Positions 36,065 to 44,672 of a stretch of 64,000 bases of DNA are shown here, in pieces. Position 1 is the stretch's first letter; each line of letters starts with the position of its first letter. This DNA is from Abditibacterium sp. (GTDB lineage: Bacteria; Armatimonadota; Abditibacteriia; Abditibacteriales; Abditibacteriaceae): assembly GCA_030448265.1 (NCBI GenBank), contig JAUJNG010000002.1, forward strand, positions 186,001 to 250,000, in the 5' to 3' direction. The notes beneath the pieces were generated by a model, which saw only the letters and a list, made by a program, of their open reading frames with translations, was not told the DNA's origin and did not search any database. The translations under genes were made by a program, and so were the position numbers.

Positions 36065-37315
36065 TCACAAGAGCCGCGTGCGGCCCGATAAAAGCTCGTC
36101 CATCATCGCGCTCTTGAGCTGGCGCGTCTTGTCGCGCTCGGCTTCGAGCGCGGCGATTTCCGCGTCCATATCGGAGAGAACTTCGGCGATGGCTTTTTGT
36201 TCAGTAATAGTAGGCGGAAGTTTGATGTCGAAGCCTTTTAACTCGCCCAAAGAAATGCCTTTGACTGTGCTGCCACTGGCTAACAGGTCAAGCTCCACTA
36301 TCTTCCACGCGAACCAATAGAACAAAAAACGACTGTCGTAATTGGGCCTCAGAAATAACGCTTTGAGATCTTGGTTGATACTAACTGGCACTTGGTAGAT
36401 CATAGCTTTACCGACAGCCATACGGGTGGAAATGATGAGAATTCCCGCTGGGATGAGATTCGAGGCGCTAAACCTGAGACCTTCTTCCGTGATGGTTTCT
36501 TGTGCAGAATATGGGTTGAAAGTCGCAAAATCCTTGACCGTTACCCAAGGGATTGAGCCATTCCAAAACTTGGCAATCGAGCGACTGGGCGTGCCGCCGC
36601 CTTTAACCTGCTCCAAGATGTCGCCTAATGTCTTTTCTTCCCACTCGCCCGAAAACCGAGGAAGCCTTCGTTTGGGCGTGAGCAACTCGCCTAACGCCGC
36701 CGTTTTGAGGTCGCGCTTTTTGGCCACGAGCGCGCTTTGCGCGTCGAGACAATCATCCACATCCCGCAGCGCCGACGCGATGGCTTTTTGTTCGGGAAGC
36801 GGTGGAAGAGGTAAAAGAAAGTTACTAACATCTTTCCGGGTGATATTAGGATCTTTTCGGCTACTACTTGCGACGTTCTTCCAGGATTCCACTCGAAAGT
36901 TCAGCAATGCGATTAGATAGCGAGGACAGAGAACTGCATCATTAGCAATAATAGCTGTGATAGCTTGATTTACTGCGGCAGGAATCTCAAGTAAGCCAGT
37001 TCTGCCAATCTGATTGAATCCTCCATACATGGCAACCAGCACGGTTCCAATAGGGTAAGCTCGCAGCCCAGTTTCTTGTAAAGCGTAGTTGGTGACTAAC
37101 TCGGTAGTGCAACTAATTATTGAATTATTCAAGTCCAGTGTTTTTACCCAATGAACAGTTCCATTGCTGTAATATCGAGATCGCATAGATCGTGGAGGTG
37201 TTGTTCCCGACGCGGTTTGACAGATTTCCCCTAACTCTTTCACTTCCCATTCTTTGGGAATAACCCCAACTTCGGAGGCCCAGTAGCCAGGCGGAACTTT
37301 GATTTCGTCGCTCAT
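36065..37315 (-). CDS. hsdS: Type I restriction specificity subunit S
   Basis: 416 residues from ATG 37315, in an ATGA overlap with hsdM. Two target-recognition domains are each followed by a conserved helical spacer: PLPPLPEQKAIASALRDVDD (about residue 177) and LPPTITEQKAIAEVLSDMDA (about residue 370). HsdS sets the DNA sequence recognised by the methylase and nuclease. The frame stays open upstream inside hsdM, but that part is an antisense artefact with Arg-rich composition, so the overlap start is correct. Confidence 0.95.
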   Translation of the reverse strand: MSDEIKVPPGYWASEVGVIPKEWEVKELGEICQTASGTTPPRSMRSRYYSNGTVHWVKTLDLNNSIISCTTELVTNYALQETGLRAYPIGTVLVAMYGGFNQIGRTGLLEIPAAVNQAITAIIANDAVLCPRYLIALLNFRVESWKNVASSSRKDPNITRKDVSNFLLPLPPLPEQKAIASALRDVDDCLDAQSALVAKKRDLKTAALGELLTPKRRLPRFSGEWEEKTLGDILEQVKGGGTPSRSIAKFWNGSIPWVTVKDFATFNPYSAQETITEEGLRFSASNLIPAGILIISTRMAVGKAMIYQVPVSINQDLKALFLRPNYDSRFLFYWFAWKIVELDLLASGSTVKGISLGELKGFDIKLPPTITEQKAIAEVLSDMDAEIAALEAERDKTRQLKSAMMDELLSGRTRLL

Positions 37316-39759
37316 AACACGAATCCCATCCGTTCGAGATGCGCGTCCACGCGTCCACGCAGCGTTTGGGCGCGCGTGGTGAGGTCGGGCAGCGGCGTGT
37401 CGTAGCGCGTGCCGAGCGCACCTAAGCGCGCGCACAAGCTCTGACCCGCGCGCAAGGTTTCGCCTTCGATCAGAGCGCGCAAGGTCGCCAGCCATTTGTC
37501 TTCCACCACCAGCGTTTTGACTTCGGCCTCGCTTAACTGGCCGTAGCGCACGAACACCTTCCCGTCCAACGCCTTTTGTGCGTCGCTGTGCGAGGCTTTG
37601 GCTCCCGCGAGGGCGAGCGCGAGCGCCCGATAGCGTTCGATGGCGGCGCGCTCGTCGTCGTATTCTGGGTCGCCAGCGATGGTTTTCAAGCGGTCTTTGA
37701 CGCTCTTGTCGGAGATTTTGCCCTCGGAATCCTTGATCTCGTTCAAGAGTCCCTCTTCGCCCTCGTGTTCTTCCAAATGTTCGTCGAGCGCCGCCTGTTG
37801 GAGCGCCAATGTAGCTTCCAGCGCCTCCACCCGCGTCTGTTCGGGCGCATAAAAGCGCGCCACCACGAGCGGAGGCGGCACCAGGTCGGCCTTCCACTTG
37901 ATGCGCGAGATGGTGAGGTCGGCCTTTTCTTTGTTCTTTTGCTCTTTCTTGTCCACGATGCGCCGCAAACGCACCGAGGCTTCCCAGCCGTCCTGCGTCA
38001 GCAGGTCCAAATCGTCTTGCAGCGTGCTGTCGGCGTAGTTGATGAAACCTTGATACAAGTCATAAGCATCCAAAATCGGCGCGCCGCCAAAAGCTGCCAG
38101 AAACGATTCCGACCAATCGCTCAAAAGATGCTGAGTCGAATCGCCAATTTGCACCGCTTCCATCGCGTCGCGCGCCGCACTTTCCCATGCGGAAAAGCGC
38201 GCCATGATGTCCGCCGCAAACGCCCCAAATTCAGGGTGTCCCAAAACGGTCGGCTGCAACTGTTCGCGCGGGACGCGCAGGCGGTTGAAGCCGGAGCGCT
38301 GCGGTTCAAAAAGAGTCGCGCGTAGCGTCGGGAACTCGTGCCAGAAGCCCTGAAGCGTCTCCAAATCGGCGTCGGGGATGCCACCGTGCAAATGGCCCTC
38401 AATGTTTTGAGTGTCGCGCGTTACGCCGCCACCTATGTAACGCGGCAAGTTGAGGTTGAACTTGTGGCTTTGCAGCTCCGCAAACCGGACATGGCGCGAG
38501 TAACCGGAAATGGTGAGACCCCGCGTCCAGGTATCTACAATGCGATGCACGTCCTGAGCGCGCAAGCGGTTCTTGGGGCCGTCTTTGGCAAAGCCGCGCG
38601 AGGCGTCGATCATCCACAAACCATCGCGGCCTCGGCGATTGGACTTGTCGAGGATCACCAGACACGCCGGAATGCCCGTCCCATAAAACAGGTTGGGCGG
38701 CAGACCAATCAACCCCTTGATGAAGCCCTGGCGGAGCAGATTTTCTCGAATTTGCGCTTCGGCGTGCCCGCGAAATAGCACGCCGTGCGGCAAAATCACC
38801 GCGCCCTGCCCGCTCGGTTTCATCGAAGCGATGATGTGGAGCAAAAACGCGTAATCGCCGTTTTTGGACGGCGGCATGCCGTAGACAAAGCGGTTGAAGG
38901 TGCCCGCTTCGCCCCGAAAATCGACGCCGCTGCGCCATGACTTGGACGAAAACGGCGGGTTCGCCACCACGAAATCGTGCCGCTTGAGCGAGCCGTCGCT
39001 TTCTTTCCACTGCGGGTGGGCAAGGGTGTTGGCGTTGACAATCTCGGCGCCCGCGCAGCCATGCAGAATCATGTTCATCTGCGCCAACGCCGCAGTCGCG
39101 TTGTCCATTTCCTGACCGTAAAGCGTGAGATCGTAGCCTGTGGCACTTTTGGCTTCGTCGTGCGCTTTGATGAGCAACGAACCGGAGCCACAGGTCGGGT
39201 CATAGATGGTTTGGGTTCCCGATTGGGCAAGTCCTAACCCGATCACGCGCGCCATGATGCGCGACACCTCGGCAGGTGTGTAGAACTGGCCCTTGATTTT
39301 GCCCGATTCCACAGCGAAGTGACGCATCAAAAACTCGTAGGCATCGCCGAGCAAATCGTCGCCTCCCGCGCGGTTGCGCCCGAAATTGAGGCTTTCAAAA
39401 ATGCCAATGAGGTTAGATAACCGATCCACTTTCTCTTGCTCTTTGCCGAGTTTGGCGTCGTCATCGAAATCGGGCAGCGCCGAGGGCGAAATGCCGCTGG
39501 CTTTGGCCAGAGCATCGAGCAAGGTGTTGATGCGCTCGCCGATGTCTTTGGAACCTTTGGCCGTCACCAAATCCTCGAAGCGGCAGCCCGACGGCACTTC
39601 GATGAGTGCGTCAGGGTCGCCCGCGAACTTGTCGGAGACGTATTTGACAAAGAGCAGCACCAGAACATAGTCCTTGTATTGCGAGGCATCCATGCCGCCG
39701 CGCAGTTCATCGCACGATTGCCAGAGAGAAGAGTAAAGTTCGGATTTTTTGAGCGCCAT
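37312..39759 (-). CDS. hsdM: Type I restriction DNA methyltransferase subunit M
   Basis: 815 residues, longer than the usual ~500. It has the N-terminal HsdM helical domain (SLWQSCDELRGGMDASQYKD), SAM-binding motif DPTCGSGSLLIKAHDEAKS (about residue 190) and catalytic NPPFSSKSW (about residue 270). The C-terminal ~250 residues form a helical, coiled-coil-rich extension (LQQAALDEHLEEHEGEEGL). It methylates adenines at the HsdS site to protect host DNA. The stop overlaps the hsdS start. Confidence 0.95.
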   Translation of the reverse strand: MALKKSELYSSLWQSCDELRGGMDASQYKDYVLVLLFVKYVSDKFAGDPDALIEVPSGCRFEDLVTAKGSKDIGERINTLLDALAKASGISPSALPDFDDDAKLGKEQEKVDRLSNLIGIFESLNFGRNRAGGDDLLGDAYEFLMRHFAVESGKIKGQFYTPAEVSRIMARVIGLGLAQSGTQTIYDPTCGSGSLLIKAHDEAKSATGYDLTLYGQEMDNATAALAQMNMILHGCAGAEIVNANTLAHPQWKESDGSLKRHDFVVANPPFSSKSWRSGVDFRGEAGTFNRFVYGMPPSKNGDYAFLLHIIASMKPSGQGAVILPHGVLFRGHAEAQIRENLLRQGFIKGLIGLPPNLFYGTGIPACLVILDKSNRRGRDGLWMIDASRGFAKDGPKNRLRAQDVHRIVDTWTRGLTISGYSRHVRFAELQSHKFNLNLPRYIGGGVTRDTQNIEGHLHGGIPDADLETLQGFWHEFPTLRATLFEPQRSGFNRLRVPREQLQPTVLGHPEFGAFAADIMARFSAWESAARDAMEAVQIGDSTQHLLSDWSESFLAAFGGAPILDAYDLYQGFINYADSTLQDDLDLLTQDGWEASVRLRRIVDKKEQKNKEKADLTISRIKWKADLVPPPLVVARFYAPEQTRVEALEATLALQQAALDEHLEEHEGEEGLLNEIKDSEGKISDKSVKDRLKTIAGDPEYDDERAAIERYRALALALAGAKASHSDAQKALDGKVFVRYGQLSEAEVKTLVVEDKWLATLRALIEGETLRAGQSLCARLGALGTRYDTPLPDLTTRAQTLRGRVDAHLERMGFVL

Positions 39760-39833
39760 AGGGAGTCAAGAGTAAAACGAGATCGAAATCAGCAGGAGGT
39801 GCTATGATGCAGAAACGCAACGGGTTTAGATTT

Positions 39834-40724
39834 TTAGGAATTCTCGACGGGAGCGGGCTGGTGTGTTTGCGGCGTCGTTTCAAGAAGGAGGAAATCGGGA
39901 ATGGAATAGTTATCAGGGTCGCCGATTTCGACGTGAACCCAGGGCACAAGAATTTCGGACTTGTGAAAGCAACATTCGCTGAAATGTTCCATTGAACCAC
40001 AGCGGCAAAACGAATTTGGCTCTTGCTCGTTGAATTCTTCTCGTGGAATGGCGCGTTTGCTCATAAAGGTTTTCCACTCGTCAAACGGAGTTTCGAGTCG
40101 CTCTATGACATGAATGAGCGAATCATATTTCCCGCTCTCATTGGAATTCCAGTCCGTATCGGCTGGAAACGCCACCGCGTATTTGTGGTGAGGATTAGTG
40201 ACCATCGAAATCGACTTCCAATCGATATCGGTGATCTCGTGACAGCACATCTCGCCATCGTAGATTTCTCCTATGAGATGACCGCAGGGTTTACGAAGCG
40301 AGACGGGCTGACTGCAGATCATACATTTGCGACCTTTTTTGATGAATTCCATCGAAAAGAACATCCGGTAAGGAAAGAGGGATTGCCACTGATGCGTTTT
40401 TTCCAAGATAAAATCCAGGCAAAACAGTGAGTGAGGCGCCAGCAGGTGACGGCGCAAAAAGCTGTATTCAATTTCGACGCGCTCAAAGGTGCACCAGGCC
40501 GCATAGAATCGTCTGGCCTTTAAGTCCGCAAAGGCTTCAAGATATTTCTCTTGAACGTTGATAATGCTTTCAAAACACCAAATGGCTTTTGCCCCGTGCT
40601 GATCTTTCTGTGCCACGTAATCCTGCTTGAGACGCGCTAGATGATGTCGAAGGCTTTTCGGGTCGCGCTGATTGTAGTTAGAAGGCACCTGAGCTAACTG
40701 GAGCGCGATTTCCTGCCACGTCAT
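39834..40724 (-). CDS. SEC-C motif protein of the restriction operon
   Basis: 296 residues, starting in an ATGA overlap with the gene above. The C-terminal zinc motif NSFCRCGSMEHFSECCFH (about residues 240-257) matches SEC-C. A second Cys cluster, CMICSQPVSLRKPCGHLIGE (about residues 130-150), looks like another zinc site with a following CCHEITD. The N-terminal half is helical (LARLKQDYVAQKDQHGAKAI). SEC-C modules bind other proteins or nucleic acid. The upstream partner is a membrane protein. The function is unknown; it lies 74 nt before hsdM. Confidence 0.7.
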   Translation of the reverse strand: MTWQEIALQLAQVPSNYNQRDPKSLRHHLARLKQDYVAQKDQHGAKAIWCFESIINVQEKYLEAFADLKARRFYAAWCTFERVEIEYSFLRRHLLAPHSLFCLDFILEKTHQWQSLFPYRMFFSMEFIKKGRKCMICSQPVSLRKPCGHLIGEIYDGEMCCHEITDIDWKSISMVTNPHHKYAVAFPADTDWNSNESGKYDSLIHVIERLETPFDEWKTFMSKRAIPREEFNEQEPNSFCRCGSMEHFSECCFHKSEILVPWVHVEIGDPDNYSIPDFLLLETTPQTHQPAPVENS

Positions 40725-41311
40725 AGCGCCTGATCCTCATTCTCTAGTGCAGAAGGCAGGGCTGGCGGTGAAGCAGAGGGTAATGAAGAGGGCGATTCTT
40801 CCAAAACTTCTTGGAACAGCGGTTTGATTTGGCTTTCAAATTCGTTAACTGGCCCTTCATAGTTCAGATGCTTCGCTGATCCATCGCTGTTTTGCACAGT
40901 TAATGCGATTCTGATCGCGCTCTTTTCTGGATTCAGCAGCCGGTTCTCCAAATGCTTTGACAGCAAATTGACGAACAGGGGAAGAACCACAGATGTCACC
41001 ACAAACCCACCTAAGATAACAAGGTCGAAGTGGCGCGCAACCTCCTTGAAATCATCATCGTTAGCAGCAACCTCAACCGCAGCATTTTCAGCAAGAAGGT
41101 AGTGATAGAACTCAATTGTGCCTTCAGGAAAATAAATTCCTTCTCCCTGATAATCATCGCCTTCAGGCACGATCAAAATGTCGGCAGCGCGCAAACTCTG
41201 GCGGGTTTCTTCGTTCAAGTCGGGACGAGACACCCAAAAATCGCGGTCACGGTTCGTATCTTCGAATTCAAGGGTTGGCGTGTAGCCAAGAGATGGTAAT
41301 TTTCCTTTCAT
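40721..41311 (-). CDS. Single-pass membrane protein, partner of the SEC-C protein
   Basis: 196 residues. The N-terminal soluble domain (residues 1-95, with AADILIVPEGDDYQGEGIYF, EFYHYLLAENAAVEV) is followed by one membrane segment at about residues 96-118 (LVILGGFVVTSVVLPLFVNL). A short soluble domain and a Pro/Ser-rich tail end the protein. The family is not recognised. It is coupled to the SEC-C gene by ATGA overlap. A two-protein membrane-linked module is suggested by the arrangement. Confidence 0.6.
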   Translation of the reverse strand: MKGKLPSLGYTPTLEFEDTNRDRDFWVSRPDLNEETRQSLRAADILIVPEGDDYQGEGIYFPEGTIEFYHYLLAENAAVEVAANDDDFKEVARHFDLVILGGFVVTSVVLPLFVNLLSKHLENRLLNPEKSAIRIALTVQNSDGSAKHLNYEGPVNEFESQIKPLFQEVLEESPSSLPSASPPALPSALENEDQAL

Positions 41312-41504
41312 GATGTTTTATATGGGAAAGAAGTTGGATTTCCGACATTCACAAATGTGGCGGCGCGGCCATTCGAGCGCCAACTGAAAAACGTCCCTTT
41401 CCAAAGGCGCTCACTTAGATCCAGTGGTGCGAGTCTAAATCATAGCCCCAGAGCAACATAACCTTTGAGGTGACCAAACCTTGGGGAGTCGCTCTGCGAC
41501 CAGT
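41312..41504. other. Gap upstream of the restriction operon
   Basis: No gene is seen. The reverse-strand promoter of the restriction operon should lie just upstream of 41311, but I found no clear hexamers. Confidence 0.35.
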
Positions 41505-41693
41505 TCAGATTTTACCGTTGCTTTGTTTCGCGGTGTGGATGATGTGTTGAAAGGGGAGAAAAGCATCCTTTAGCCGAGTTGCGTCCCCGTGACGTGGTGA
41601 CGTTGGGGATGCTTCAGGCTTTGCGCGGCGAGTTGCGCTCTGATCTACCTGCACCACTGGGTAGTTTGTCAAGGAAAATATCGAGTCAATCAC
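41505..41693 (-). CDS. Possible small third gene of the replication-type operon
   Basis: 62 residues from a GTG that overlaps the stop of the preceding gene by 8 nt. The sequence (MIDSIFSLTNYPVVQVDQSA, later AFLPFQHIIHTAKQSNGKI) has no known motif. The overlap favours coupling, but composition is not decisive. Confidence 0.3.
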   Translation of the reverse strand: MIDSIFSLTNYPVVQVDQSATRRAKPEASPTSPRHGDATRLKDAFLPFQHIIHTAKQSNGKI

Positions 41694-42219
41694 TTCTCAC
41701 ACCAAATGAGGATGAAGAGACTTGATGTTGAGCCACTACACTGGCCTTCGTCCAACCTGTGTAGGCTCGCGGCAGCAGTCGTCTCTCCTTTTCCAATGCG
41801 TCCGGTAGCTCACGATTCGAGGCTTTGCGCTGTTTCGATGTTGCCGGTGTCGAAGAGGCAACAATCTGTTCCGCCAAAGAAAAATAGACGTGCCCTCGAT
41901 GCTGACGGCGCTGTTGTTTAGTCAGGAGCACCCTACCGCCTACATCCTGGCACACGACGAGGTTCTTCCGCACCAGATTATCGAGTGCGGCACTCAGAGC
42001 CGCGCTGTTACGCCCAGTGCGCGCGATGAGTTGCTTCTGACTCATCCAGTCGCGCTTTTTGCGCCCTTTCCTGCTCTTCCACCCCAGCGTCTGACGCACA
42101 ATTACGCACAACAAGCGCCACTCAGTGTCCTTCAGACGGGGCATCTGCTCATCAAAAAGCACCGTTGGAAACGGCACAAAGGCACCAATATGGGACAGCG
42201 GAATCTCAGGCTCCGCCAT
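41686..42219 (-). CDS. Replication protein O-like winged-helix protein
   Basis: 177 residues from ATG 42219. Residues 12-110 resemble the phage replication O N-terminal domain: FVPFPTVLFDEQMPRLKDTE, WRLLCVIVRQTLGWK, RDWMSQKQLIARTGRNSAAL and DNLVRKNLVVCQDVGGRVLL. This domain binds the replication origin. The C-terminal third is basic and low-complexity. It overlaps the gene at 42206, so the two form a replication operon of a plasmid- or phage-like element. Confidence 0.65.
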   Translation of the reverse strand: MAEPEIPLSHIGAFVPFPTVLFDEQMPRLKDTEWRLLCVIVRQTLGWKSRKGRKKRDWMSQKQLIARTGRNSAALSAALDNLVRKNLVVCQDVGGRVLLTKQQRRQHRGHVYFSLAEQIVASSTPATSKQRKASNRELPDALEKERRLLPRAYTGWTKASVVAQHQVSSSSFGVRSD

Positions 42220-43021
42220 CACGCCCTTCCTGCTTCGGTGCTTGCCTTACGGCTTTCGGAGCAGCGTAATCGTCCTTAATCGCGGCTATCAGGTAGCCCG
42301 CTCTGTTCTTGGCCTGACGAAGCGGCAGCCACGCCAGTTGACGGCGGATGCGAATGGCATCGAAACGCTTCACCAAGTCATCGGCCTGCTCTTCCAACAA
42401 TCCAACGGCCATGAGTTCGGCTCGTAATTTCTGCTGTTCAGGCGAGAGATTCGGCTGTTGAACCGAGATTTTTTCTGGATGATTGGAGTGGGCGCGCCAC
42501 TCCATTATCGCGGCGATTTCACTCTCGACGTCTGCTCTGGTGCGAGCATAATTGCGGCGCGAGTGTTCAATGATGACTTCGCGCGGCACGGTTTGAATTG
42601 GAGGAGGTGGCGCCTGCGAATCGGTTTCCTCAACGGTCGGAATGAAACCTGGAACAGGTGCATAGCCTTCTAAGCCGCTCTGCCACTGAGTTGCGAAGAC
42701 GAGGGGCTGTTCCATCCAGCGCACCGCGATGAGCCGCGCGAAACGAGCGCGGGTTTTGGTGTGCGAAAGCTGAAGCGCGTGCGAAAGCTGCGGCAAAGAA
42801 GCGCTCAAGCGGCCATCAGGAGAGAGGAACGACAAAAGCAACAGGAGACTTTTGAATTCTTCAGGTGCAATGGACGATAAAAACCCTGAGGTTCGCAGCG
42901 CCTTAGTGAAACCAATGACTGCTGATGGTCGCCAATGCCTATCACGTGATTTATCCTCATGGGCAACATAGATGACGAACGGAGGTTCCTGGCCCGAATT
43001 GTAGTGAAAAGCGAAAGTCAT
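42206..43021 (-). CDS. Helix-turn-helix replication-associated protein
   Basis: 271 residues. The middle region contains a helical winged-HTH-like segment (PEEFKSLLLLLSFLSPDGRL, SASLPQLSHALQLSHTKTRA). The C-terminal part (EQQKLRAELMAVGLLEEQAD, NRAGYLIAAIKDDY) is a pattern common in plasmid and phage replication proteins that end with a helical DnaD-like tail. It starts upstream of, and overlaps, the O-like gene. A 12-bp palindrome lies about 63 nt upstream of its start. Role in replication initiation inferred. Confidence 0.55.
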   Translation of the reverse strand: MTFAFHYNSGQEPPFVIYVAHEDKSRDRHWRPSAVIGFTKALRTSGFLSSIAPEEFKSLLLLLSFLSPDGRLSASLPQLSHALQLSHTKTRARFARLIAVRWMEQPLVFATQWQSGLEGYAPVPGFIPTVEETDSQAPPPPIQTVPREVIIEHSRRNYARTRADVESEIAAIMEWRAHSNHPEKISVQQPNLSPEQQKLRAELMAVGLLEEQADDLVKRFDAIRIRRQLAWLPLRQAKNRAGYLIAAIKDDYAAPKAVRQAPKQEGRDGGA

Positions 43022-43083
43022 AAGATGTTTTCGATGAGCAACCAGATTGGTCGGGGAGCTCTAATTCCAATAAATTGAAGTGA

Positions 43084-43095
43084 CAGACCGGTCTG
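43084..43095. promoter_or_regulatory. 12-bp palindrome upstream of the replication operon
   Basis: CAGACCGGTCTG is a perfect palindrome 63 nt before the start codon at 43021 on the reverse strand. It is a candidate operator or initiator site. Confidence 0.4.
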
Positions 43096-43152
43096 GGAGC
43101 GCGGCAGCGCAAGGCTGGCCCACTTTTGGACAAGGAGTCGGGGAAGGCCGCG

Positions 43153-43449
43153 TTACCGCTTGCGGAAGGTGGCTTTCGTCGTTTGAGAGGGTCTGTGTTG
43201 GCGGGATTGGCGATGCGAAGTGTTCAGAGTGGCCTGAACGCGATTCGTCTCGCTGTTAAGACCTGCGACAATGCGGCGCAAGCGACGTTTTTCGTTCGCC
43301 TCCAACTCATCCCAGACGATGCGCTCGCACAGGTGACAGAGCAGATGGCTCAAATGCCGAAAAAGCTGGATTTGCTGATGCCTGAGCCGAGTTCCCTTCG
43401 ATAGAGAGGGATTCGCCTCAAGCATTCGAGAGTCCGAAAAGTGAGCCAT
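43153..43449 (-). CDS. Small basic protein of unknown family
   Basis: 98 residues, highly basic, with a helical centre (RHQQIQLFRHLSHLLCHLCE and ELEANEKRRLRRIVAGLN). Such content could bind DNA. It lies between the replication and Mrr/YdjM operons on the same strand. The opposite frame is also open, so confidence is low. Confidence 0.35.
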   Translation of the reverse strand: MAHFSDSRMLEANPSLSKGTRLRHQQIQLFRHLSHLLCHLCERIVWDELEANEKRRLRRIVAGLNSETNRVQATLNTSHRQSRQHRPSQTTKATFRKR

Positions 43450-43476
43450 TGGGAGTTGATTTAGACGGGTTAGAAA

Positions 43477-43998
43477 CTATTGAAGTGGGAGTTGGCGGAG
43501 CAACAGGCCCATAACGGCAATACCGAGCAGAGCGAAGACCACTTCTTCCGCCGCCGAGCCGGTGGTGAGGCGCAGGAGGCGTGGCAGCAAGTGACAGCGT
43601 TTGCGGCGCGGATACCAGAATGGAATGCCGCTCTTGGTGCAGGCATCGCTCAGCAGGTGGCTGGCATAGCCGAGCGACAGGGCCAGAGGAACTGCCCCGT
43701 TGGTCACAAGAATCAGGGGCAGAAACAACAGCGTTGCCAGGCTCCAGCCCAACAGAGAGTGGAGCAGGCCGCGATGTCCCAGAACACGGTTGAGGGCCAG
43801 AGACAGCGGAGCAAAGGGCGTGACGCCGGCAACAGTCAGGTGCTTGATCTTCGATTGTGAAGCGTCCAAATCGGGCAGCAACGCGCCCAGCGCCGCCAGA
43901 ACCGCCATCGGCGCCAACAGGTCGGGACTTGTCCAGGTGGGCACGTCCTGAAGCAGCCAGAGGGAGGCAACGCCTGCCAGAGCATGGGTGCGCCCCAT
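43477..43998 (-). CDS. YdjM/DUF457-like membrane metal-dependent hydrolase
   Basis: 173 residues from ATG 43998 (AAAGGAGG 7 nt upstream). Four hydrophobic segments. Family hallmarks: MGRTHALAG at the N terminus, ALLPDLDASQSKI (acidic metal motif, about residue 40), LGHRGLLHSLLGW (about residue 73) and YASHLLSDACTKSGIPFWYP. These are inner-membrane LexA-regulated-type hydrolases of unclear substrate. The gene overlaps the stop of the Mrr-like gene, so the three genes 45184-43477 form one operon. Confidence 0.85.
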   Translation of the reverse strand: MGRTHALAGVASLWLLQDVPTWTSPDLLAPMAVLAALGALLPDLDASQSKIKHLTVAGVTPFAPLSLALNRVLGHRGLLHSLLGWSLATLLFLPLILVTNGAVPLALSLGYASHLLSDACTKSGIPFWYPRRKRCHLLPRLLRLTTGSAAEEVVFALLGIAVMGLLLRQLPLQ

Positions 43999-44672
43999 CA
44001 CATCGCCTCCTTTGACACCGCCTTTTCTTGCTGCCCCTGCGCCCCCGTCTTTTCCAGACGGTGGAAGAAACGGCGGGCCACGAAGAGGCGACCTTTTTTG
44101 TTTTGGCGCACCCCTAAACCGTAGCGCACCAGGAGGTCGTGTAATCCCGCGCCGTCGATCAGGTGGATCGGCCCGATGTGATCTTCCCCTGCGGCGCGCC
44201 GTGCGATGGGAGCAAAGGTGGAGGTCGTAATCAGCAGTCCCTGCCGCGCCTGGGTTCGAAGCAACGCCCCTCTTAGCTCATCCACAAAACGCCTTGAAAT
44301 AGGACGCTGGTATTGCTTGACCTGCACCAGAACCTGTTGAGCGTTGAATTCGGTGCGAATTAGAGCCGTCAGGTCAACGCCGCCGTGGGTGTTGCGGCCC
44401 TTGTGGGAGCGGCGCGGCAGGCGGTGGTCGCGCAGAATTCGCACGTTCTCATAACCCGCCGCGCGCAGGACCTGGGCGATGAGCCGTTCGTAGGCGCGCA
44501 CGCTCAGACCCAGTAGTTCGACGTTGAGTTGGTGGGACAATGCTGCCGAAGGCGTTTGAGGGTGAAGCGGCGGTTGAGTCTGATCTGGCGGATTCGCCAG
44601 CCAGACGATCAAGGGCAGGAAGAGAGCGGGCGCAACGGCCACAGCAGTAACCAGAGGGTGCTCCTGATTCAT
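43998..44672 (-). CDS. Membrane-anchored Mrr-type restriction endonuclease
   Basis: 224 residues from ATG 44672 (GGAGGGG upstream), in an ATGA overlap with the HTH gene. The N-terminal membrane segment is at about residues 8-25 (VTAVAVAPALFLPLIVWLAN). The Mrr catalytic core follows: AYERLIAQVLRAAGYENVRI, GGVDLTALIRTEFNAQQVLV and QVKQYQRPISRRFVDELRGA, i.e. the D...QxK site. Mrr enzymes cut modified DNA. Anchoring at the membrane would fit cutting incoming DNA at the entry site; that is inference. Confidence 0.85.
   Translation of the reverse strand: MNQEHPLVTAVAVAPALFLPLIVWLANPPDQTQPPLHPQTPSAALSHQLNVELLGLSVRAYERLIAQVLRAAGYENVRILRDHRLPRRSHKGRNTHGGVDLTALIRTEFNAQQVLVQVKQYQRPISRRFVDELRGALLRTQARQGLLITTSTFAPIARRAAGEDHIGPIHLIDGAGLHDLLVRYGLGVRQNKKGRLFVARRFFHRLEKTGAQGQQEKAVSKEAM

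Noticed and set aside
37316..37897. N-terminal extension of HsdS
   Set aside because: The frame is open only as an out-of-frame reading of hsdM, with Arg/Gly-rich nonsense composition; the ATGA overlap gives the real start.
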